A stretch of 64,000 nucleotides of DNA. It comes from Parvularcula sp964556115. Lineage in GTDB: Bacteria > Pseudomonadota > Alphaproteobacteria > Caulobacterales > Parvularculaceae. The DNA lies in NCBI GenBank assembly GCA_964556115.1, contig CAZKVC010000002.1:1-64000 (forward strand), in the 5' to 3' direction. The notes below the pieces were generated by a model. The model did no database searches, was not told the origin of the DNA, and saw only the letters and a list, made by a program, of their open reading frames with translations. The first letter of the stretch is position 1. Each line of letters opens with the position of its first letter. This document shows positions 16,092-24,499 of this stretch, piece by piece. Position numbers and translations under genes: made by a program.

Positions 16092-17340
16092 CCTCGCTCT
16101 CGGTGTCGCCATGCTCGCGGCGCCCGCCTATGCGCAGACGGAGGACCTTCTCCAACGCCTCGTCGAGACCAGTCCGGACATCGCCGCGGCTGAAGAAGAG
16201 GCCGCCGCTTTCCGCGCGGAGGTGTGGGAGGCGAGGGGTCGGGCCCTCCCTCAGCTCAGCATGCAGGCGCAGGCAGGAACCATCGACGAGACGTTCCGTA
16301 TCAACGGCGTACCCGGAGAGCTTTCCGCCATCCGTGATCCTGCCGCCGCCATAGCGAGCGTAGAGCAGGCGCTCTTCACCTCCGGACGGATCGGCGGCAC
16401 CATCGGTGCGGCGAAGGCACAGGCCGAGCAGGCCGAGCACAGCGCCGATGCCGTGCGGCAGGACGTCATCCTCCAAGGCGCGATCGCCATCGCCGATCTC
16501 GTCCGCGACCGGGCGATCCAGGCTGAGCGGAGAGAGAACAAGCGGGTGGTGCGCGGCAGGCGGGAGGAGAGCGAAGCGCGTCGTACCGCCGGTCTGGCCA
16601 CCTCCACCGACGTCGAGCAGTCCCGTGCTCGGCTCGCCCTCGCCGAAGCGCAGAGAATCTCGGCGGAGGGCGGAACCGCACGCTCCGAAGCGGCGTTTGA
16701 GCGGGTCTTCGGCTTTCCGGCGCCGGACGACCTGCGGTTGCCCGAGGCTTCGCGCGCGCTTCCCGGTAACCTCGACACTGCGATACAGGCCGCCGTTGCA
16801 TCGAGCCCCGATCTTGGGGCCAGCAAGGACGCCCAGCGCGCAGCGCGCCACGCGGTCAGGGCCGAGCGAGGACGGGTCCTCCCCCAAGTTTCACTCAACG
16901 CAAGTGCCGCCTATATCGAGAATGAGCGCTTCGGGATCGAGCTTGGGGAAGCCGAGCAGTACCAGGTCACCGTGCAGGGGCGCTGGAACCTCTTCAGCGG
17001 CGGGTCCGGCTATGCCCGCACCCGTGCGGCAAGCAAGAGGGCCAGGGCGGCCCGGAGCCGGACCCACAGCGTGGAACGCCTGATCCGCCAGCAGACGATC
17101 GCCGCCTGGGCTGACCTGGTCGCCAGCAGATCGGTCGTCACAGCGCGGCGGGCGCAAGTGGAAGCCGCGCGACTCGCCGCCGACGGCGTGGCGGCTGAGT
17201 TCAGGAGCGGGCGCCGGACGCGGCTCGACGTTCTGGATGCCGACCGTGAAAGGACTGACGCTGAAGTCGGTCTTATCACTGCCCGAGCTGATCTTGCGAC
17301 GGCCGAGTTCAAGCTTTTACGGGTTATTGGCGCGCTATAG
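16078..17340 (+). CDS. TolC-family outer-membrane efflux protein
   Basis: The 420-residue protein has a signal peptide (MRLLSLALGVAMLAAPAYAQ). Two OEP repeats follow, each with long heptad-rich helices such as EEEAAAFRAEVWEARGRALPQ and the VEQSRARLALAEAQ stretch. It forms the trimeric channel-tunnel that completes the tripartite pump. Its ATG overlaps the permease gene by 14 nt, so the three genes are one transcript. Confidence 0.92.
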   Translation: MRLLSLALGVAMLAAPAYAQTEDLLQRLVETSPDIAAAEEEAAAFRAEVWEARGRALPQLSMQAQAGTIDETFRINGVPGELSAIRDPAAAIASVEQALFTSGRIGGTIGAAKAQAEQAEHSADAVRQDVILQGAIAIADLVRDRAIQAERRENKRVVRGRREESEARRTAGLATSTDVEQSRARLALAEAQRISAEGGTARSEAAFERVFGFPAPDDLRLPEASRALPGNLDTAIQAAVASSPDLGASKDAQRAARHAVRAERGRVLPQVSLNASAAYIENERFGIELGEAEQYQVTVQGRWNLFSGGSGYARTRAASKRARAARSRTHSVERLIRQQTIAAWADLVASRSVVTARRAQVEAARLAADGVAAEFRSGRRTRLDVLDADRERTDAEVGLITARADLATAEFKLLRVIGAL

Positions 17341-17646
17341 AGACCGCGCAGGCGTATCGCGGCAAATACAGGGATGATTCAACTCCGCCGCAGACCGGTT
17401 TTGCAGACAGCGCGATAACGAAGAAATAAAATACTACTGTTTCTCGGCAGTGCCTGAGAGCGAACCACGGTTCGATTGCCTGTCGATCGAGTAGGCGAAC
17501 TCAGCATACGAACGAGCCTGGCGAAGCCGCAACGACATTGCTTTGCGACAAAGTGCTTCGTTTCTAACGTTCGGAATGTCAGATTTTGCGCCACTCGCGA
17601 AGTGGGTTCTCACGCTCATCTGTCAAAGACCGTCCTTGGTTATCGA
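17341..17646. other. Intergenic stretch, no gene seen
   Basis: About 306 bp between the efflux operon and the damaged receiver gene. No coding frame with sensible composition, no tRNA and no strong terminator were found. The base composition is more AT-rich than in the neighbours, which suggests decayed sequence. Confidence 0.4.
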
Positions 17647-18089
17647 TCATCGAGTGCGAAGCCGCTCATACAGAACCTGCGTCTCGAGCAGATTGGCGAT
17701 CCGCAAGCCGACTTCGATAACGTCGAAGGGCTTCACCACGAGGTCCTTCGCGCCGAAGGAGAGCGCGCGGCGGCGGGCCTGGACCGTGGTGTCGGCGGTG
17801 AGGACGAGGATTGGGAGGAACTCGTTCGGACGTGTGTGGCGCCGGAAGGCGTCGAGGAGCTGGTAGCCGTCCGTGTCCGGCATCATCAGGTCGAGCAGGA
17901 CAATATGGGGCTTAAGCTCGAGAAACGTATCGATGGCCCGGGCTGGATCGTCAAGGAAGTGCGTGTCATTATACCCCTCGCGGGTGAGCAGCGTTTCGAG
18001 GAGAGCAGGTTCGCCTCTTCATCATCGATGGCGAGGACGCGGCGTCCAGTGATCTCTTCTGAGGTGACGAAGTCGGCGGGTGAGGTCAT
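17647..18089 (-). pseudogene. Response-regulator receiver protein, frameshifted
   Basis: Both halves of a stand-alone CheY-like receiver are present in different frames. The first (from ATG 18089) holds RRVLAIDDEEANLL with the acidic pocket. The second holds the phosphoacceptor in LLDLMMPDTDG, then LTADT and VVKPFD with the conserved Lys. A shift near 18001-18010 separates them; one lost base or two added bases there would explain it. The gene starts over the stop of the kinase at 18086, so they form a pair. A sequencing error is the alternative. Confidence 0.8.
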
Positions 18090-20053
18090 GCAATCTCGTC
18101 CTCGAACTTGTAAGTGGACGCTTTTTTCTTCGCGGTTGCTAAAGGAAGGCTGAACCAGAAGGTGGCGCCCTGCCCGGGGGCGGTCTCGACGCCTATGTCT
18201 CCGTCCATTGTTTCCACGAGGCGCTTGGAGAGAGCGAGGCCAAGGCCTGAACCTTCAGCCCCCCTGCGGCGGTCGCGGCCCCGGCGGTCGAATGGGGTGA
18301 AGAGCCGGGGCAGGCTGCTTGCCTCGATGCCGGGGCCGTCATCGGTGACCGAGACCCTAACGCGCTCGCCGGTCGCTTCGGCTGAAAGCCGCACGAAAGA
18401 TCCGTCAGCGTTGTATTTCGCGGCATTGGAGACGAGGTTCAGGATCACCTGGATCGTCCGGCGCCTGTCGCAGGCAACCTCGGCGGCGTCTGCTGGAAGC
18501 TCAAGATCGAAGTGCAGGCCGGCGATCTTGACGATAGGCGTCGAAAGTCCGTGGGCCTCGCTCAGGATCTCGTGCAGGTCGACGCGTTCGATGGCGATGT
18601 CGTCGCCGCCGGCTTCGATGCTGGAGATATCGGGGAGGTCGTTGATGAGGGACAGAAGGTGGCGTCCGGCCTTGGAGATCTGCGTCACCGCCTTCCGGTG
18701 GCTTTCGGGCAGGCTTTCCTGATCGAGCTCGAGGACCTGCGTGAAGCCGAGGATTGCGCTCATCGGCGTGCGGAGTTCATGACTGGTGCGCGAGAGAAAT
18801 TCCGACTTTGCGAGGTTTGCCGCGATGGCTTCCTCGCGGGCGATGCGCAGAGCCTCTTCGGCTTGCTTGCGTTCAGTAATGTCGCGGGTCACCTTCGCGA
18901 AGCCGATGAGGGTGCCGTCTTCATCCTTCAGTGCCGTGATGATAACGTTGGCCCAGAAGCGCGAGCCGTCCTTCCTGACGCGCCAGCCTTCGTCCTCCGC
19001 TGTGCCCTGCCACGTCGCGCGAGAGAGCATTTGGCCGGGGAGATAGTCGCGGGTCTCCTCAGGGTAGAAGCGGCTGAAATGTCGACCAAGAATTTCGTCG
19101 GCCTGCCAACCTTTGATCCGCTCCGCGCCAGTGTTCCAGCTTGCCACATAACCGTCGGAGGTGAGTGCGAAGATGCCGTAGTCACGCACACCTTCGACGA
19201 CGAGTCGGAAGCGTTCTTCGCTCTCCCGCAGAGCGGCCTCGCGGGCGCGGAGGAGAGCGCTCGCGCGGTCCAGCTTCCTTGCCAGCGTTCCGATTTCATC
19301 CGAGGCTGGCGGGAAGGCTGCGAGGGGCGCGCCCTGCTGGAGAAGCTCGGCATTGTCTTCGAGCCTCTGCACACGCCGTACGATCCCTGTGGAGAAGAGC
19401 ACGACCGCGCCGAGGCTGCCGAGGACACCGATCGCTGCACTGACGGCCGTCTGGAGGATGTAGCGGTCGCGCACGCGCTCGACCCTCTCGCGCCGTGCGT
19501 CGAGAAGCTGGCCTTCGAGTTCCTGGATCACGTCGATCTGCCTGCGGAGATTGTCGAGGACGTCCTTGTTCGTCGCGAGAAGTCCGAGTGTCTCGCTGGA
19601 AAGCCTGGCTCCTGTGGGCTCCTGCTTTGCGATCTCGAGCAGCTCGTTGAGGCCTGGGCGCTTTTTATCAGCCTGCGTCAAGAAGACTTCGTAGGCCTCG
19701 CGCACGCCGCGGTCCTCGATCGCGATATCGAGCCGGGCGAGGGTGGCGGGCAGCTCGCGGTCAGTTTTCTCATAGGGCTCGAGGAAGCGCTCCTGCTCGG
19801 TGAGGAGGTAGCTGCGCACGCCGCTCGCGGCTTCGGCGAGGAGGCCGTGGACCTGATAGATGTCGCGCTGGATCGCAAACGCTCGGCGCACATCAGCTTC
19901 GGCCCGGGCCTCGGCGGTGCTCGCCTGGTAAAGGGTGAACAAGGAGCCAATCAGGATCACCACCGGCACGGCCACGACGACCAGACCCTTGCGGGTCAGG
20001 GGAAGGTCGGCCCAAGCCTTACCTATTCCGCCAACGGAAAATCGCTGCACCAT
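18086..20053 (-). CDS. CHASE3-PAS sensor histidine kinase
   Basis: A 655-residue membrane kinase. TM1 is at about 25-45 and a CHASE3-type extracytoplasmic helical domain at about 50-190 (SGVRSYLLTEQERFLEPY). TM2 is near 205-225, then a HAMP-like linker and a PAS domain with RVRKDGSRFWANVIITAL. HisKA follows with FLSRTSHELRTPMSAILGF (phospho-His), then HATPase with N box NLVSNAAKYN, DDGPGIE and GSGLGLALSKRLVE. It sits 2 nt after the LuxR-type regulator gene and overlaps the damaged receiver. The stimulus is unknown. Confidence 0.93.
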   Translation of the reverse strand: MVQRFSVGGIGKAWADLPLTRKGLVVVAVPVVILIGSLFTLYQASTAEARAEADVRRAFAIQRDIYQVHGLLAEAASGVRSYLLTEQERFLEPYEKTDRELPATLARLDIAIEDRGVREAYEVFLTQADKKRPGLNELLEIAKQEPTGARLSSETLGLLATNKDVLDNLRRQIDVIQELEGQLLDARRERVERVRDRYILQTAVSAAIGVLGSLGAVVLFSTGIVRRVQRLEDNAELLQQGAPLAAFPPASDEIGTLARKLDRASALLRAREAALRESEERFRLVVEGVRDYGIFALTSDGYVASWNTGAERIKGWQADEILGRHFSRFYPEETRDYLPGQMLSRATWQGTAEDEGWRVRKDGSRFWANVIITALKDEDGTLIGFAKVTRDITERKQAEEALRIAREEAIAANLAKSEFLSRTSHELRTPMSAILGFTQVLELDQESLPESHRKAVTQISKAGRHLLSLINDLPDISSIEAGGDDIAIERVDLHEILSEAHGLSTPIVKIAGLHFDLELPADAAEVACDRRRTIQVILNLVSNAAKYNADGSFVRLSAEATGERVRVSVTDDGPGIEASSLPRLFTPFDRRGRDRRRGAEGSGLGLALSKRLVETMDGDIGVETAPGQGATFWFSLPLATAKKKASTYKFEDEIA

Positions 20054-20054
20054 A

Positions 20055-20705
20055 TCAGTGCTTCGCCTGTTTCCACCGGGCCATCATCACGGCGGCTTGG
20101 GTGCGGTCGGCGGCACCGAGTTTGGCGAGGAGGCGCTCGACATGGGCTTTGACGGTGGCGGGGCTGATGCCGAGTTCGCGAGCGATGCCTTTGTTGGTGA
20201 GACCCTCACCGACGAGTTCGAGGACATCGCGCTCGCGCTCGGTGAGCTTCTCTATAAGGAGGAGGTCATTGTCCTGCTGCTCGGAACGGAGGAGCAATGA
20301 GGACAAGAGAGAGGATGGGATCGCCGTCCCGCCCGCGAGGACGGCCTCGGCGTCCTTGCAAAGCTCATCCGGTGACGCGTCCTTCAAAACATAGCCTTTG
20401 GCACCCGCCTTGAGAGCGGCGCGGACGTAATTTGGATCGTCATGCAAGGATAACATGGTGATACGGGTACGGAGGTTCAGTTTACCAATCTCCGCGGCTG
20501 CCTTGAGCCCATCGATGCCCTCGCCAAGCCGAATATCAAGGAGCAGGACATCGGGCTCGTGTTCGCGCGTGGCTGCGATGCCGGCTTCTCCGGTCCTTTC
20601 GGCGGCGAGGACGTTGAAGCCGCGCTTTTCGAGGGCGAGCTTCAGGCCTTCACGGGCCAGTTCGTGATCGTCGACGGTGATGACGCTGGGATTCTTCTCC
20701 GTCAT
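20055..20705 (-). CDS. NarL/FixJ-family response regulator
   Basis: The 216-residue protein has a receiver domain (VITVDDHELAREGL; phosphoacceptor Asp in VLLLDIRLG; KDASPDEL with the Lys). A C-terminal LuxR-type HTH follows (LTERERDVLELVGEGLTNKG, then IARELGISPATVKAHV). It overlaps the start of the upstream HisKA_3 kinase gene by 4 nt, so that kinase is its likely partner. It activates or represses transcription after phosphorylation. Confidence 0.93.
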   Translation of the reverse strand: MTEKNPSVITVDDHELAREGLKLALEKRGFNVLAAERTGEAGIAATREHEPDVLLLDIRLGEGIDGLKAAAEIGKLNLRTRITMLSLHDDPNYVRAALKAGAKGYVLKDASPDELCKDAEAVLAGGTAIPSSLLSSLLLRSEQQDNDLLLIEKLTERERDVLELVGEGLTNKGIARELGISPATVKAHVERLLAKLGAADRTQAAVMMARWKQAKH

Positions 20706-21673
20706 CGCGCTCCTCCCGAACGGGCCGTGACGCGGACCCCGGGTGAGGCGGGCTCGATTTCGAAGCTACCGCCAAGCGCAGTCATCCGTTCACGCATCAT
20801 CTCGATGCCGACATCCTGACCGGCCTCGGCGGCTGGAAGCCCGTCAACAGCGATGCCTCTGCCGTGGTCACGGATGGTAAGGGGCCAGGCGTCGCGGGAA
20901 GGATCGCCCTTGAGGTCGATCTCCACCTTGCAAGGCCCACCTGCATGCTTGCGGATATTGGCGAGAGCTTCCTGCGCGATGCGGAAATAAGGAGCGGTGA
21001 GGATGGCGGGCCAGTGCTCGCCGCCTTCAGACCGGAAGGTGACGTCGCATCCATTTGCCTGCAGATCGTCCGCAAGCGTCTCGATCGCTGAGACGAGGCC
21101 GAGGTCGTCAAGAGCTGTCGGGCGAAGGCCTGCGATTACCGCGCGCAGCTCAGTCACCAGAGATTTCGCGATTCCCGTGAGTTCGCGGCCGTCACCGCTG
21201 GAAGCCTCGGCGTCGAGGCGGCGGTAGAGCGCGGTAGCGGTCTGCGCCACGCCGTCATGGAGCTCGCGAGAGACATAACGGCGCTCATCTTCTTGCGCCG
21301 AAAAAAGGCGCCCCACGAGGTCTTCAAGATGCTGCTCGCGGTCCTGAAGCGCTGAAAGAAGTCGCTCACGCTCCTTGTTTCGAGCCGCGCGGTCGAGGGC
21401 GGCGGCTATGAGCTGCGCCAGCATGCCGAGGGCTTCGCGGTCTTCGGGATCGCCCACGCCGCGGGGCTCCGGCTTTCCGGTGAAAAGGAGAGTGCCGACG
21501 CGGCGCGCATCCGATCCTGGCGCGATGAGGGGTACGCCCGGAGCCTCGAGATCTTGGGAGATTTTACCATCGCGGTAGCCGGCGAAATGAGCCGCGCGGC
21601 GGGCGCTGACAGCGAGGGCTTCGGGCAGGCGGCTTGCGTCGGCGGCGGCCAAGTCCTGGCCGGCATCGATCAA
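20702..21673 (-). CDS. GAF-containing sensor kinase (HisKA_3 type), possibly 5'-damaged
   Basis: The 323-residue cytoplasmic kinase has a GAF-like domain at about 1-100. The HisKA_3 box is SAQEDERRYVSRELHDGVAQ (phospho-His in RELHDG), followed by a HATPase_c domain with RIAQEALANIRKHA and IRDHGRGI. It is the cognate kinase type for the NarL regulator that follows. The only usable start is a TTG at 21673. The same frame extends upstream through ARAARLRL to a TAG at 21700-21698, and beyond it to an ATG at 21775 (MASSNPITGTMPDTVAELCD). The original gene was probably 357 codons with an amber mutation at codon 26. Confidence 0.85.
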   Translation of the reverse strand: MIDAGQDLAAADASRLPEALAVSARRAAHFAGYRDGKISQDLEAPGVPLIAPGSDARRVGTLLFTGKPEPRGVGDPEDREALGMLAQLIAAALDRAARNKERERLLSALQDREQHLEDLVGRLFSAQEDERRYVSRELHDGVAQTATALYRRLDAEASSGDGRELTGIAKSLVTELRAVIAGLRPTALDDLGLVSAIETLADDLQANGCDVTFRSEGGEHWPAILTAPYFRIAQEALANIRKHAGGPCKVEIDLKGDPSRDAWPLTIRDHGRGIAVDGLPAAEAGQDVGIEMMRERMTALGGSFEIEPASPGVRVTARSGGAR

Positions 21674-21807
21674 TAGGCGTAGCCGCGCCGCGCGTGCCTA
21701 GGCCGAACGATAGAGATCGCACAGCTCTGCCACTGTGTCCGGCATGGTGCCTGTGATCGGGTTGGATGAGGCCATCCTTTCAACCTAGCGCGAACCGTCC
21801 GGGACAC

Positions 21808-21823
21808 TAGGCCATGTGGCCTA
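21808..21823. promoter_or_regulatory. Perfect 16-bp palindrome in divergent promoter region
   Basis: TAGGCCATGTGGCCTA is symmetrical around its centre apart from the TG spacer. It lies between the kinase-regulator genes and the divergent DUF2490 gene, a fitting place for the NarL-type regulator to bind. Confidence 0.45.
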
Positions 21824-21926
21824 GGCCGCCAGGCGGGCCGTCCGGCTGACGCCCCGACGATGCGATGCCGCCATCTTCTGCCCAACGCTGAACGCCGCAC
21901 ATGGCAAGAGGATAGAGAATGACCCG

Positions 21927-22622
21927 ATGACACGCATGATGGCAGTCGCGCTCTGTGCCTCCGCAATTTGCAGCGCCGCTTCCACTGCCGCATCGGCGCA
22001 GGAGATCGAAAGCGACTTCGAGTCGTGGAACGCGATTGCGATCGCCGGCCAGGTGAAGGAAGACAGTCGCCTCCTCTTCTGGTTCGACGGCCATGCGCGT
22101 TATCGTGACAATGCCTCGGACCTCGGGGTCAGTATCCTGCGTCCGGCGCTCGGCTGGCGTTTCAATCAGGATCTCGATGTCTGGGCCGGCTATGCCCGCG
22201 TTGTCTCCCGCGGTGAGGGCCGGCCTGACATTGAAGAAGACCGCTTCTGGCAGCAGGCAACGTTCGCGCTTCCCTCCGTTTTTGGAGGAACGGTCGGTGG
22301 TCGCTCGCGCCTCGAGCAGCGTTGGCGTGAGGCCGGCGACGACACAGGCTGGCGCTTCCGCCAGTTCGTCCGCTGGGCGAGGCCTATCGAGGACACTGTG
22401 TTCTCGACCGTCGTTTGGGATGAGCTCTTCATCAATCTCAACGACGCCGATTGGGGCCAGCGTGAAGGCTTTGATCAAAACCGTTTCTTTGTCGGAGCTG
22501 CCTGGCACATCAATGAACGTGCACGAATAGAAGGCGGCTACCTCAACAACATCCTCGATACGCCCTTCGAGGACGAGAAGACCAACCATAACCTGTCCCT
22601 GACCCTGTTCTGGAACCTCTGA
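21927..22622 (+). CDS. DUF2490 outer-membrane beta-barrel protein
   Basis: The 231-residue protein has a signal peptide (cleavage after AASAQ). The alternating aromatic and charged strands are typical of DUF2490 barrels: WNAIAIAGQVKED, RPALGWRFNQDLDVWAGYA, RLEQRWREAGDDTGWRFRQF, and an ending LSLTLFWNL. It ends in aromatic-X-Leu as outer-membrane proteins do. Function is unknown; members are thought to sit in the outer membrane. It is the first of two genes divergent from the two-component system. Confidence 0.85.
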   Translation: MTRMMAVALCASAICSAASTAASAQEIESDFESWNAIAIAGQVKEDSRLLFWFDGHARYRDNASDLGVSILRPALGWRFNQDLDVWAGYARVVSRGEGRPDIEEDRFWQQATFALPSVFGGTVGGRSRLEQRWREAGDDTGWRFRQFVRWARPIEDTVFSTVVWDELFINLNDADWGQREGFDQNRFFVGAAWHINERARIEGGYLNNILDTPFEDEKTNHNLSLTLFWNL

Positions 22623-22672
22623 GACCCCTGCCTTCGATTACCGAAATGAATTCATCCTTGGAAGGAGAAACC

Positions 22673-23257
22673 ATGAAAGCCCTTATCCCAGCCCTCGCCC
22701 TTGCCGGTGCAGCCGGCCTCTCGGCCTGTACAACGGACGCCCCGAATGCAACACAGCGGTCCTCGCTTCCGATCTACAGCGAAGAGTGCATCACCGAACA
22801 GGAAGTCGTTGCCGCGCAAAGCGCCTGGGGCGATGGTATTGTCAAGATCGGGCAGGTGTATACGGATGGCGGTGACTACGTCGCGGCTGCCGCGGACCAC
22901 ATCAACGAGTTCTACGCTTACGATCTCAGCCTCGTCCTCTTCAAGCCGACGCTCGCTTCGGTGGACCAGTTCCGTGCCTCATTCGACGGTGCGCTGTCCT
23001 ACTTCGTGAACAATAACGAATCGTACCCTGAGGACAAGGGATTCGCTCTTCGTCCTTGGACGAAGGTTCGTTGGGAGAATGCCGGCATAACTAACAACAG
23101 CTGCACCATGGCTGTCGCGATGGGCAACTACTTCTTCACCCCGGCGGACGGCTCGGGCGAGACCAAGGTCGAGTACACAATCGGCTACATCAAGGACGCC
23201 GAAGGCAAGCTGCGCATGGTCGTCCACAAATCGTCGCTTCCCTCCGACGGAGCCTGA
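22673..23257 (+). CDS. Lipoprotein, NTF2-like fold suspected
   Basis: A 194-residue lipoprotein has signal MKALIPALALAGAAGLSAC with the lipobox cysteine at 19. The mature part (about 35-185) reads like the proteobacterial family often labelled phosphoribosyl-AMP cyclohydrolase because of a naming error: WGDGIVKIG, AAADHINEFYAYD, VLFKPTLAS, CTMAVAMGNYFFT and IGYIKDAEGKLRMVVHKSSLP. No cyclohydrolase motif is seen. ATG 22673 has GGAAGGAG upstream; an earlier ATG at 22646 is less likely. It probably shares a transcript with the DUF2490 gene 50 nt upstream. Confidence 0.8.
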   Translation: MKALIPALALAGAAGLSACTTDAPNATQRSSLPIYSEECITEQEVVAAQSAWGDGIVKIGQVYTDGGDYVAAAADHINEFYAYDLSLVLFKPTLASVDQFRASFDGALSYFVNNNESYPEDKGFALRPWTKVRWENAGITNNSCTMAVAMGNYFFTPADGSGETKVEYTIGYIKDAEGKLRMVVHKSSLPSDGA

Positions 23258-23288
23258 TAAATATTGACACCACGAAAGGAACGGCGCG

Positions 23289-23318
23289 GCCGGCGGAGGG
23301 GAAACCTCTTCCGGCCCC
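23289..23318 (+). terminator. GC-rich hairpin after the lipoprotein gene
   Basis: GGCCGG-CG-GAGG pairs with CCTC-TT-CCGGCC around a GGAAA loop, about 30 nt after the stop codon. No T run follows, so it is a weak terminator or a processing hairpin. Confidence 0.35.
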
Positions 23319-23430
23319 CCAGTCGGTTCATACACCCATGTCTGCATTTGCGCCATTGTTCTGAACAGAAGCGAGCCGAAGTCCTTCGCTACAACTCCGC
23401 GTTCGCTTTTGGGCAGGCGCACGGCTGAGA

Positions 23431-24363
23431 CTACTCCATGAGCTCGACGATATCGACTTGGTACCGGCCCCTGAACGGCACGAAAACAACCGCTTTGTTA
23501 CCGCGGTCAGGTTCCCACAAAAGAATGTCATAGGGCTGGCATGCACGGCAGGCTCGGTCGCGGACGACGATCCAGGAGCGTTCCGTAGGCACGTCAGCTT
23601 CGGCGAGTTCTTGAAGCTTCAAACCGAGTGTCTTCATCGCTTTCAGCGAAAGGCTACGCTGCTCAGCACGCGGCATTGATACAAACGGGTCGAAGCCCGA
23701 AGCCAGTTCGTCGAAGGCGGGTGTAGCGAAAGTATACTCGACGCTTTCTGCCCTGCCGCAATTCGATAGGTTGACCGTCAGGGGATTCATCCCGGTTCGC
23801 TCCTTCACCGGCGCAATGAACCAGTTGATTGAAAAGTTTTCATCGACGATGAATGGTTCTTCTGCGGCATGACCGTGGCCGGCATGAATGATCAGCCGCG
23901 TCTCTGGAGGCAGCGTTTCAAGAACAGCGATGAGATTATCCGCCTGCACTCTTTCCCGGAGGTTTGGATCATCTGTGGGTAGGTTCAGACGATCATACTG
24001 AATAAGAGAGATATTCGGCCTATGCGCCGTCTCGGCGGCCCGACCAAGTCGTGGGTCGCCGAAATAGAGACCGAGCTGTTCGATCTCTCCAGGTCATCCG
24101 ACTCTCGCAACAGCCTTGCTCGAGGGAAGACCGCCCTCCGCGATCGCTTTCATGGCGAGATCGGTGAAGCCTACCTCATGCAGATACGGCAGGAGCCCTT
24201 CGAGAAAGGCTCTGTGCTCCGGCACGTCGTGGGCTTCGTTGATAACGACGATGCGGGTGTCGTTCGATCGTCGAACAATCTCCTCATACACGCCGGACAA
24301 CCCGCGAGGGCCTCGCGCCGATGGCGTACAAATGCCGCTGAGGTCGCGCCGCTCGATTAGATC
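23431..24363 (-). pseudogene. Damaged gene with NEAH motif (ChaN / erythromycin-esterase-like), interrupted by TGA
   Basis: One frame holds RIVVINEAHDVPEHRAFLEG and a helix-rich part to AVARVG. It then has a TGA (24096-24094) and continues with EIEQLGLYFGDPRLGRAAE. Later parts are a His-rich HAGHGHAAEEPF and a C-terminal domain with CRACQPYDILLWE. The NEAH-xxxxxR start resembles ChaN or erythromycin-esterase-like proteins, but the assignment is weak. The 5' end runs into an IS5-family fragment and has no clear start. It is probably a dead gene damaged by both the insertion and the stop. Confidence 0.6.
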
Positions 24364-24370
24364 GGCCCGG

Positions 24371-24488
24371 CCCATCGCCACCAAACTCAAGCACTTCAGG
24401 CGCATCGCCACCCGCTATGAAAAACGCGCAGACAACTATCTCGCTATGTGCCAGCTTGCCTCCGCACGCATCCTTATGCGGAATTTGT
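24371..24488 (+). mobile_element. IS5-family transposase, C-terminal fragment
   Basis: The frame encodes TKLKHFRRIATRYEKRADNY followed by LAMCQLASARILMRNL. This is the typical last 40 residues of IS5-family (IS427-like) DDE transposases, including the catalytic-region Arg-x6-Lys spacing in RIATRYEK. No upstream part of the transposase is present. It lies between the NEAH pseudogene and the 3' end of the glycan operon and marks an old insertion or rearrangement point. Confidence 0.8.
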
Positions 24489-24499
24489 GGGTCAAGCTC

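Noticed and set aside
17476..18153. A 225-codon plus-strand frame after the efflux operon
   Set aside because: It is antisense to the receiver gene, whose motifs read clearly on the minus strand. The frame stays open only by composition.
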